From: Eubacteriaceae bacterium | GTDB taxonomy: Bacteria; Bacillota_A; Clostridia; Eubacteriales; Anaerofustaceae | Direction of reading: 5' to 3' | NCBI GenBank assembly: GCA_031280495.1 | Contig: JAITGT010000066.1 | Span: forward strand, 1 to 13,972 | DNA: 13,972 bases | In this document: one piece after another, positions 1 through 6,594 of the stretch | Layout: every line of letters begins with the position of its first letter | How positions within the stretch are numbered: position 1 is the stretch's first letter | Translations under genes and position numbers: made by a program | The notes under the pieces: generated by a model | The model's input: only the letters and a program-made list of their open reading frames with translations | Database searches by the model: none | Told to the model about the DNA's origin: nothing

Positions 1-593
1 CTGCCCTCCCCTGAGCGGCTGGAAAGAATCCGCTCCCGCAATGCGCGGGGAAGAGACTCTTCCGCTTCCCCGACAAAAATAGCGTCGAAGTAGTCTCGAA
101 ATGGCTCTGGATTGACGCAGCACGGCCCGCCTGCAATGACAATGGGATCGGACTCTTTCCTGTCTTTTGCAAGAAGGGGAAGCCTGGCCAAATCCAGCAT
201 ATACAGAACATTTGTCAGGCAAAGTTCGTATTCAAGGGAAAACCCAAGTATGCTGAAGTCAGAGAGTGGGGAAAAGGATTCCAGAGCGTAAAGCGGAATG
301 CCTTCCCTCTTCATCTCAGAGGCCATGTCAAGCGCCGGGGCAAAGACGCGCTCGCAGGAGGCGCCAGGAACGGAGTTTGCAAGGCTGTATAGAATGCGAA
401 GGCCGAGGTGGCTCATGCCCACCTCGTAAAGATCGGGAAACGCAAGCGCGACGCGGCATTCTGCGCCCTCTTTGGGGGAAAGGGATCCATATTCGCCCCC
501 AATGTAGCGTGCTGGCTTCTCAACACGGGAAAGGACGCCCTGCTCAAGCGCCCTTTTGACAAGGCTGGGCGATGCAATTGTTGGTTTTGGCAT
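1..593 (-). CDS. B12-binding-type radical SAM protein, TIGR03960 family (N-terminal part, cut by window edge)
   Basis: The 197 visible codons run from ATG at 593 to the left edge, so only the N-terminal part is present. The segment KPARYIGGEYGS (about residues 26-37), the block FPDLYEVGMSHLGLRILY (52-69), ERVFAP and DM (81-90), and IAGGPCCVNPEPFRDYFDA (153-171) are the hallmark order of the TIGR03960 radical SAM family, whose N-terminal half is a cobalamin-binding-like Rossmann fold. The radical SAM CxxxCxxC motif lies further along, outside the window. The cellular role of this family is not established. In many Firmicutes it sits near RNase G and ribosomal protein L21/L27 genes, which cannot be tested here. 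It is divergent from spoIVA, with 119 nt between the two starts. The closest Shine-Dalgarno-like GGGAGG (612-617) is 18-19 nt from the ATG, which is too far, and a TATAAT lies just upstream, so the transcript could be nearly leaderless. Confidence 0.88.
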   Translation of the reverse strand, partial: MPKPTIASPSLVKRALEQGVLSRVEKPARYIGGEYGSLSPKEGAECRVALAFPDLYEVGMSHLGLRILYSLANSVPGASCERVFAPALDMASEMKREGIPLYALESFSPLSDFSILGFSLEYELCLTNVLYMLDLARLPLLAKDRKESDPIVIAGGPCCVNPEPFRDYFDAIFVGEAEESLPRALRERILSSRSGEG

Positions 594-599
594 ACTCTG

Positions 600-628
600 A
601 TTATAAGCAATGCCTCCCGAAAGTAAAA
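600..628 (-). promoter_or_regulatory. Candidate promoter of the radical SAM gene (possibly leaderless mRNA)
   Basis: A perfect TATAAT -10 element lies on the minus strand at 605-600, with a poor -35 candidate, TTTTAC, at 628-623 and a 17-nt spacer. A start about 7 nt downstream of the -10 would coincide with the ATG at 593, giving a leaderless or near-leaderless message. The -35 match is weak, so the call rests mainly on the -10 and the position. Confidence 0.35.
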
Positions 629-654
629 GCGCGCGCGATAAATTCCTTCGCGCA

Positions 655-684
655 TTCATAATACGCCTATGTTTCGCATAATTA
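655..684 (+). promoter_or_regulatory. Candidate sigma-E-type promoter of spoIVA
   Basis: TTCATAAT (655-662), a 14-nt spacer and CATAATTA (677-684) resemble the mother-cell sigma-E consensus (KMATATT, 13-15 nt, CATACANT): six of seven positions match at -35, and the CATA core matches at -10. The predicted start near 690 leaves a short leader containing the GGGGAGG ribosome-binding site at 700-706. In Bacillus subtilis spoIVA is known to be sigma-E controlled, which supports the reading, but the -10 is imperfect. Confidence 0.45.
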
Positions 685-712
685 TATACAGCTTAATGCG
701 GGGAGGTTTTTT

Positions 713-2185
713 ATGGAACAATACAATGTATATAACGACATAAAAGCGCGAACAAACGGAGAAATCTACGTGGGAATCGTTGGCCCCGTGAGGACGGGAA
801 AGTCGACGTTTATCAAGAAATTTATGGAACTGCTCGCCATTCCAAACATCGACAACCGCTTTAAGAGGGAGCGCGCCATCGACGAGCTGCCTCAAAGCGG
901 ATCCGGCCGCACTATTATGACTGCTGAGCCAAAATTCGTGCCGAACGAAGCGGTAAAGATCCGCATGCGCGACAACACGGACATTTCCCTGCGGCTCATT
1001 GACTGTGTCGGCTACCTTGTCCCGGGCGCGCTTGGCGCTGAGGAAGAAGGAAACGCGCGCATGGTGCAGACGCCATGGAGCGATTCGGCGATGCCTTTTG
1101 AGAAGGCGGCGGAGATCGGAACAAAGAAAGTTATCGCAGAGCATTCCACCATCGGCGTCATCGTGACGACCGACGGAAGCTTTACCGACATCCCCAGAGA
1201 GGACTACATAGAGGCGGAAGAGCGGGTCGTGACCGAGCTCAAACGCATCAATAAGCCTTTCGTCATCGTGCTCAACTCATCTGAGCCGAACTCAGAATCG
1301 TGCCGCGCCCTTGCCTCCAGCCTTGAGGAATCATACCTCATCCCTGTTATCGCGCTTGATGTGGCAAATTTGGGCCTTACGGACATTGAAAACATTCTTA
1401 CGACAGTTCTTTATGAATTTCCGGTTCGCGAAATACGCTATAAAATTCCAAAGTGGGCAGCAAACCTGCCGACTGGACATTGGCTTATGGTGGACATTGA
1501 GGATTTCATCGAGTCGTCATCGAATGCGGCAAGCCGAATTCGATCTGTGAGGGAAAGCCTTACAAGAAACGCGTCCGACGCTTTTGAGCCCTCCATTGAA
1601 GGCATCAACCTTTCAAACGGCCAGATCACAGCGGAAATCGCCATTGACAATGCAGTGTTCTATCGCATTATGAGCGATGAGAACGACATAATGCTGCGAA
1701 ACGAGTCGGATCTGTTTACCCTGCTCACCGAGCTGCTGTCTGCCAAAACAAAGTACGATCGCTTTTCCAGCGCGCTCTCAAGCGCTAATTCGTCTGGGTA
1801 TGGGATTGTATACCCGACATTTGACGATATGGAGCTAACCGCGCCTGAGATGATCAGCGAAGCAGGAAAGTATGGCATCAAGATAAAGGCGTCCGCGCCC
1901 GCTCTGCATATCCTCTCAACAGAGATCTTTTCGGAGATCGCCCCGATTATTGGAAGCGAATCCGAATGCGAGACATTTTATAACCGCATATTGACGCAAT
2001 ACGAAGGCTCGCAGACGGATCTATGGGACACAGAGATATTCGGAAGAAAGCTGTCTGAAATGCTCACTGACAACATAAACCTTAAGCTTTCCACAATCAA
2101 CGAGGAGACGAAAGGCAAAGTCATGAAGATAATCGATCGCATATCCAATAACAAAAAAGGCGGCTTGTTTATCTTCTGGCTCTAA
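713..2185 (+). CDS. spoIVA: Stage IV sporulation protein A, ATPase that builds the spore coat basement layer
   Basis: SpoIVA is the cytoskeletal-like ATPase of the mother cell. With SpoVM it coats the forespore outer membrane, polymerises irreversibly after ATP hydrolysis, and serves as the platform for spore coat assembly. The 490-aa product is nearly the length of the B. subtilis protein (492 aa) and aligns with it almost without gaps at the N-terminus. The Walker A motif GPVRTGKST spans 24-32 with the essential lysine at 30, the Walker B-like DCVG is at 97-100, and DELPQS and TIMTAEP (67-73) are the sensor region, with an alanine at 71 where B. subtilis has threonine. Conserved blocks FEKAAEIGTKKVI and EHSTIGVIVTTDG follow. 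The C-terminal end GGLFIFWL corresponds to GGLIAIIL in B. subtilis. The start is fixed by GGGGAGG at 700-706. The gene is monocistronic here, divergent from the radical SAM gene and convergent with rqcH. Confidence 0.98.
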   Translation: MEQYNVYNDIKARTNGEIYVGIVGPVRTGKSTFIKKFMELLAIPNIDNRFKRERAIDELPQSGSGRTIMTAEPKFVPNEAVKIRMRDNTDISLRLIDCVGYLVPGALGAEEEGNARMVQTPWSDSAMPFEKAAEIGTKKVIAEHSTIGVIVTTDGSFTDIPREDYIEAEERVVTELKRINKPFVIVLNSSEPNSESCRALASSLEESYLIPVIALDVANLGLTDIENILTTVLYEFPVREIRYKIPKWAANLPTGHWLMVDIEDFIESSSNAASRIRSVRESLTRNASDAFEPSIEGINLSNGQITAEIAIDNAVFYRIMSDENDIMLRNESDLFTLLTELLSAKTKYDRFSSALSSANSSGYGIVYPTFDDMELTAPEMISEAGKYGIKIKASAPALHILSTEIFSEIAPIIGSESECETFYNRILTQYEGSQTDLWDTEIFGRKLSEMLTDNINLKLSTINEETKGKVMKIIDRISNNKKGGLFIFWL

Positions 2186-2195
2186 CAGCCTGTTT

Positions 2196-2234
2196 CCTGC
2201 GGGGCCGGCAGCCTCCCCTTTATGGCCCCGCAGG
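2196..2234. terminator. GC-rich hairpin between the convergent ends of spoIVA and rqcH, possible bidirectional terminator
   Basis: An 11-bp perfect inverted repeat, CCTGCGGGGCC (2196-2206) and GGCCCCGCAGG (2224-2234), with a 17-nt loop fills most of the 59-nt gap between the spoIVA stop (2185) and the rqcH stop (2245). No T-tract follows on either strand, so it is not a textbook intrinsic terminator. Its position between convergent genes makes a shared terminator or RNA 3'-end stabiliser the most likely role. Confidence 0.45.
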
Positions 2235-2244
2235 GCCCCTCCCC

Positions 2245-3933
2245 TTAAGCTTTCGGGCTTTTGGGGGGCACTGGGTCAACATAGAGGGTTTTTTGGTTGG
2301 CATAAATCACTTTGCCCGCCGGTGCGCCGCTAGGCTTTTTTACGTATCTGGCCTTCGTGTAGTCAACTGGCACGTTGGACGAGCTTCGGGCGGAAGAATG
2401 CCAGGCGGCGATGGCAGCGGCTTCGGCAACTGCCTCTTCTGAGGGTTCCCTGCCTTCGCACCGCAGAATAACGTGGCTTCCTGCAATTGCTTTTGTGTGC
2501 AGCCAAATATCGTCTTTTGCTGCCTCTCGCAGCGTCAGCCGATCGTTCTGCCTGTCGTTTCTGCCAACGAGAATCATATGCCCATAGGAGCCTTCGTAGC
2601 GAATGGGGCCCTCCTCTTTCGCCTTTGCGGGAGGCTTTTTTTGCTTGCTGCGGCGGAAATAGCCCTTCTCCGCCGCTTCGCCCAATATTGCCTGCGCTCC
2701 CGCTTCGTCTGAAGCCGTTGTCAAGTGGTAAAGTGCGCTGGAAAGCCAAAAACACTCGTTTTCTGCCTCTTCGATGAGGCCCGTGAGCACAGAAGAGGCG
2801 TTTTTTGCCTTTCTGTACATCTTGAAGTACCTTTTGGCATTTTCCGCAAGGCTGAGGCTTTCAATAAGCTCAATTTCCACTGGCTCCATCTCTGGAGAGT
2901 AGATGTTGGCGACAGCGGCTTTCTTTTCACCCTTATGGGACGATGTTGGACTGGAGAGCAGCAGATTGCCCATTTGTTGGTATGCATCGCCGGCCTCTGC
3001 CGCTTCAGCCTCTTGTTTGCGCCGGGCGAGCTTGCCTTCGGCCTTTGCGAGCAGTGACTTAAGCCGCTTTGCCTCCTGCGCGTGGCGCGGGGCGGCTTGG
3101 GCGCGATCCGCTTTGGAGCGGTGGTACTCTTCCACAGCCTCGCATGTGGAAGCCATGGGCTCTCTTCTCAGCGGCGCGGCCTCATAGGGGTAAGCTGAGA
3201 AGTCCCGTGCCAGAGCCCCGTCGAAGTATAGATACCCCCCGCGCTCCGAAGAGGAGCAAATGTCCAGCAGCCGCGAGAGGGCTTCTTTCCATTCCCCGCC
3301 TGATTGGCAAACTGTGCGCGCAAGCTGCCTCGAGACGCCCATAAACGCGTCAGCAAGCGCCTTCTCCTCTGGAATGGGCGAAAAAAGGGAAAGGCGGTCA
3401 AGAGCCTCCCTTTCGTCAAAATCAAGCGGGCTAAGCTTTTGCTGGGGAGGGGCAATGTAGCGGGCTCCAGGCAGCACTTCGCGGACTGTGCTCATTCTTG
3501 CGGAAACGCGCTTAGCTGCGTCAACAACAAGCCCGCTTTCTGCATTTGCCAGAACGATGTTGGAGTGCTTGCCCATGATTTCGCAGTACAGGTCGTATCG
3601 ACCGATGCCTAGCGAGGCGGAAAGGGTTTCAAATCGGAAACGGGCAACGCGGTCAAAGGAAAGCTGCTCGGCTTCAATGAGCGTGCCTCCTAGGATGTGT
3701 TTTCGCAGCGCCATCGAAAATGCCGGAGCGTTCTGGGGGTATTCAGGGCTCTTTTGGCCAAGGGAAGCGCGCGCTGTTTCAGAGGAGCATGAAAGCAGCA
3801 AAAAGGGCTTTCCGCCAAAATGAACGTGAATCTCTGTTTGAAGGGGCTGATAGATGCGCTGCGCCCTTTTTCCAAGCAATGCGGCCTTGGCTTCAGCCAG
3901 GGCGCTTTGGAGCGTCAATCCGTCAAATGGCAT
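2245..3933 (-). CDS. rqcH: RqcH, ribosome quality-control factor (NFACT family, Rqc2 homolog)
   Basis: RqcH binds large ribosomal subunits carrying a stalled nascent chain and recruits tRNA-Ala to add alanine tails that mark the chain for proteolysis. The 562-aa product matches the usual length of about 570. The NFACT-N domain occupies roughly 1-170, with MALRKHILGG (74-83), the conserved D94-R95 pair in LSFDRVARF, and EIMGKHSNIVLAN (118-130). A charged middle section (about 260-340) is compatible with the coiled-coil arms. The NFACT-R domain begins near 446 with ILVGRNDRQNDRLT, DIWLHTKAIAGSHVIL and VDYTKARYVKKPSGA. Older annotations call such proteins fibronectin-binding, which is misleading. 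The ATG at 3933 is preceded by AGGGGGG seven nt upstream, lying over the der stop codon, with a 12-nt gap to der, so it is the last gene of the operon. Confidence 0.96.
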   Translation of the reverse strand: MPFDGLTLQSALAEAKAALLGKRAQRIYQPLQTEIHVHFGGKPFLLLSCSSETARASLGQKSPEYPQNAPAFSMALRKHILGGTLIEAEQLSFDRVARFRFETLSASLGIGRYDLYCEIMGKHSNIVLANAESGLVVDAAKRVSARMSTVREVLPGARYIAPPQQKLSPLDFDEREALDRLSLFSPIPEEKALADAFMGVSRQLARTVCQSGGEWKEALSRLLDICSSSERGGYLYFDGALARDFSAYPYEAAPLRREPMASTCEAVEEYHRSKADRAQAAPRHAQEAKRLKSLLAKAEGKLARRKQEAEAAEAGDAYQQMGNLLLSSPTSSHKGEKKAAVANIYSPEMEPVEIELIESLSLAENAKRYFKMYRKAKNASSVLTGLIEEAENECFWLSSALYHLTTASDEAGAQAILGEAAEKGYFRRSKQKKPPAKAKEEGPIRYEGSYGHMILVGRNDRQNDRLTLREAAKDDIWLHTKAIAGSHVILRCEGREPSEEAVAEAAAIAAWHSSARSSSNVPVDYTKARYVKKPSGAPAGKVIYANQKTLYVDPVPPKSPKA

Positions 3934-3945
3934 TGTTTTGCCCCC

Positions 3946-5277
3946 CTACTGCCCTTCGCCCGAGCGCGTCCGAAAGACAAGGCTGAGAGGGGTCCCAGGA
4001 AAGCCAAACGCGTCGCGCAGCTTAGATTCCATATATCTCTCGTAGGGCTTGTTCATCAGTGATCCATCGTTGACAAAGAAGACAAATTTAGGCGGAGACA
4101 CTGCGACCTGCGACGCGTAGTACACTTTTAGGTGGCGCCCGCCTTTTGACGGGGGCGGGTTCATGGACAGCGCCATGGAAACAGCTTCGTTGACAAGCCC
4201 TGTAGAAACGCGCTGCGTGTAGCCTTCAAACGCTTTTTCCACCGCGGCCATGAGCCGATCCATTCTCTTGCCCTCTTTGGCAGAAATAAACACAATGGGG
4301 GCAAAATTGACAAAGTAAAGGAAGGATCGAACTGTTTTTTCCATCTCCGCCATCGTGTTCGCGCTTTTTTCGACCAGATCCCATTTATTGACGACAATGA
4401 CGAGTGCCTTTTGGGACGCAAGAATTTGGGATGCGATTTTTGTGTCCTGTTCAGTCACGCCAGCCGCTGCGTCAATGAGGAATAGGCATAGCTCGCTTCT
4501 CTCGATGGCTTTTGCCGCGCGAAGCGAAGCATAGTAGCCAATTGGGCTGTCTGCCTTCGCTCGTTTTTTTAGCCCTGCCGTGTCAATGAGCGTGAACTCT
4601 TCGCCGTTGTAGCGAAAGGCGGTATCCACTGCGTCGCGCGTTGTGCCAGCCCTCTCGTCCACGATGACGCGCTCTTCCCCGCAAAGAAGGTTGACAAGAG
4701 TGGATTTGCCGGCATTTGGCTTTCCGACAACGGCTATGCGCCTTGCGCCTGGCTCTTCGGCGCTTTCCCTGCCGCCGCCCATGATTTCGAAGGCGCTGTC
4801 CAGCATGTCCCCTATCCCCATGCCATGCTCTGCTGAAATGGCAATGGGATCTCCAAGGGAGAGGGAGTAAAAGTCGTAAGCCTTAGTGCGTATGCTGGGA
4901 TCATCAAGCTTATTTGCCGCAACGACCGCCTTTGCGCCACGCTTGCGAATCATATCCGCTATTTCCATGTCTGATGCGGTTGCCCCTTCGCGGCCGTCTA
5001 CGACAAGAACGATCGCGTCCGCCATTTCCATGGCGACGAGTGCCTGCCTGCGCATTTGCTGCAGAATGGGATCTCTTGAGTCAGGCTCAATGCCCCCTGT
5101 GTCAATGACGTAGTAAGGCTGCCCAAGCCAGATTGCCTCTGCAATGACGCGATCCCTTGTCACGCCCGGCATGTCGTCCACAAGAGAGATGCGCCTGCCT
5201 GCCAGGCGGTTGAATAGGGTGGACTTCCCCGTGTTTGGCCTACCTACAAGGGCAATGTAGCGCGCTTTTGGCGGCAT
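3946..5277 (-). CDS. der: Ribosome biogenesis GTPase Der (EngA), double GTPase
   Basis: Der is an essential GTPase with two G domains in tandem that acts late in 50S subunit assembly. The 443-aa product shows G1 GRPNTGKS (12-19), DTGG (60-63) and NKLD (122-125) in domain one. Domain two shows GKPNAGKS (185-192), DTAG (232-235), NKWD (297-300) and ISAK (331-334). A KH-like C-terminal domain follows from about 350 (VSPPKFVFFVNDGSLM). The first-domain switch reads DMPGVTRDR where DTPGVTRDR is commoner, a mild change. I chose ATG at 5277 because AAGGTGG lies seven nt before it and the protein then starts right at the family's usual N-terminus. An upstream in-frame GTG at 5289 overlaps the Shine-Dalgarno site and is unlikely. 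The start is one nt past the stop of the DUF512 gene, so the two are probably translationally coupled. Confidence 0.98.
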   Translation of the reverse strand: MPPKARYIALVGRPNTGKSTLFNRLAGRRISLVDDMPGVTRDRVIAEAIWLGQPYYVIDTGGIEPDSRDPILQQMRRQALVAMEMADAIVLVVDGREGATASDMEIADMIRKRGAKAVVAANKLDDPSIRTKAYDFYSLSLGDPIAISAEHGMGIGDMLDSAFEIMGGGRESAEEPGARRIAVVGKPNAGKSTLVNLLCGEERVIVDERAGTTRDAVDTAFRYNGEEFTLIDTAGLKKRAKADSPIGYYASLRAAKAIERSELCLFLIDAAAGVTEQDTKIASQILASQKALVIVVNKWDLVEKSANTMAEMEKTVRSFLYFVNFAPIVFISAKEGKRMDRLMAAVEKAFEGYTQRVSTGLVNEAVSMALSMNPPPSKGGRHLKVYYASQVAVSPPKFVFFVNDGSLMNKPYERYMESKLRDAFGFPGTPLSLVFRTRSGEGQ

Positions 5278-5278
5278 A

Positions 5279-6589
5279 TCACATTCCACCTTTCTTGGGC
5301 CTTAGGCCCATGAGCACGCCCAAAAGGCCGGAGCCGCCAAAGGGGGCGGCTGTGACGCGCTTTCCTGTTTTCTTCTGCAGGCCTTCGACAGAAAGGCCGT
5401 CCAGAAACAGGCCTTCGTCCGACAGCATGCAGGAGGGAATGATCACCTCTGGCTGCCTGATGGCGCCTATCCGATCAGCAAGATCCTCCCCCGCCACAAG
5501 GCCGGCCGCTGTCACGCCCGCCCCAAAGAGCGCGTTTGGCACAGCGACTGCTTCGAGGCGAAGGTTCTCGGCGCGCCTCTCAAAGCGGCGCGCAATTATG
5601 CCAATGAGGGGATAGGCAAGCACGCCGGTGGCAAGCGCTGCGTCTAAGCCCCGAAAATCGCGGCCAGATGCCAGATCTGCCTGTCTTTTTGCTTCTTTGA
5701 GAAAGCTCGCGGCGACGCCAACCCCGTCCTCGTATTGAGGGTAGCCCTCATAATAGCTTTCATTGGGCAGCTTCTTTCCGGCGAGCAGGTAGAATTCGTC
5801 CGATGCGGCAAACACAGCCCGCCCGCATGCCGCCATAGCGCGGCGGCGATAGCGATCCACCGTCAATAGAACGCCCGCAGCCTCTCTGGGCCGATAGAGG
5901 CGGAGAGGGTAAAGGCCTTTGCGGCGGTTTGTCAGCCCCACAGGAACGCAGGCGGCCGAGTCAATAAATGGCATGAGGGGCATTAGGCTTTCAAAAGAGT
6001 CAATGAGCGCCTGCCCGTCGTTTAAGCCAGGGCATAGTACGAACTGGAGGTTTAGGCGGATTCCCGCTTCCCCCAGGCGGGAAAGCATGCTAAGAATGCC
6101 CCCCGCCCGCTTATTGCCAAGCATTTTTTCCCTCAGGGAGGGATCTGTCGCGTGAACGGAAACATATAAAGGGCTTAGCCCCATTTTGATTATTCGATCT
6201 ATTTCGCAATCGAGCAGGTTCGTCAGTGTGACATAGTTTCCAGACAAAAAAGAAAGCCTATAGTCATCGTCTTTCACATACAGGCTTTTGCGCAGGCCTT
6301 TTGGCAGCTGATCGACAAAACAGAATACGCAGCGGTTCTTGCATTGCTTTAAAGGCTGGATTGTGGCGTTTGCGAAAGCGAGCCCCATAGTGCAGCCATA
6401 GACATTTTCAATGGCGAGCTCGCCAATGCCCTTAAACTCAAAGCGCACAACCTCCTCGCCGCATGCCTCAATGTAGTCAAGCACATCAAATCCATGCATT
6501 CCGTTTATCGCTTCCAGTACCATTCCTGGAGCTATGCCATATCGCTCAGCTAGGGAGCCCGGCTCCACTTCCGTCACAATTTTTCCCAT
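5279..6589 (-). CDS. DUF512 radical SAM protein with N-terminal PDZ-like domain
   Basis: The product is a 436-aa member of the DUF512 family, found mainly in Clostridia and cyanobacteria and often next to der. Residues 1-60 form a PDZ-like segment (IVTEVEPGSLAERYGI, PGMVLEAING). The radical SAM cluster ligands are C83, C87 and C90 in CKNRCVFC, followed by the family signature FVDQLPKGLRKSLYVKDDD and LSFLSGNYVTLTNL. The C-terminal DUF512 domain includes KKLPNESYYEGYPQYEDGVG. The substrate is unknown. The frame is open back to 6790 inside cotH-family coding sequence, but the conserved N-terminus begins at ATG 6589. GTG at 6595, which overlaps the upstream TAG stop by one base, is an alternative. 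No good Shine-Dalgarno precedes either codon, so translation may depend on coupling with the CotH-family gene that ends six nt upstream. Confidence 0.93.
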   Translation of the reverse strand: MGKIVTEVEPGSLAERYGIAPGMVLEAINGMHGFDVLDYIEACGEEVVRFEFKGIGELAIENVYGCTMGLAFANATIQPLKQCKNRCVFCFVDQLPKGLRKSLYVKDDDYRLSFLSGNYVTLTNLLDCEIDRIIKMGLSPLYVSVHATDPSLREKMLGNKRAGGILSMLSRLGEAGIRLNLQFVLCPGLNDGQALIDSFESLMPLMPFIDSAACVPVGLTNRRKGLYPLRLYRPREAAGVLLTVDRYRRRAMAACGRAVFAASDEFYLLAGKKLPNESYYEGYPQYEDGVGVAASFLKEAKRQADLASGRDFRGLDAALATGVLAYPLIGIIARRFERRAENLRLEAVAVPNALFGAGVTAAGLVAGEDLADRIGAIRQPEVIIPSCMLSDEGLFLDGLSVEGLQKKTGKRVTAAPFGGSGLLGVLMGLRPKKGGM

Positions 6590-6594
6590 TTTCA

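Noticed and set aside
656..1144. 162-codon open frame on the minus strand opposite spoIVA
   Set aside because: It is antisense to a clear spoIVA, matches no family, has no ribosome-binding site and is explained by codon bias of the real gene.
2186..2244. Canonical intrinsic terminator between spoIVA and rqcH
   Set aside because: The 11-bp stem is real, but no T-tract follows on either strand, so only a lower-confidence bidirectional terminator is reported.
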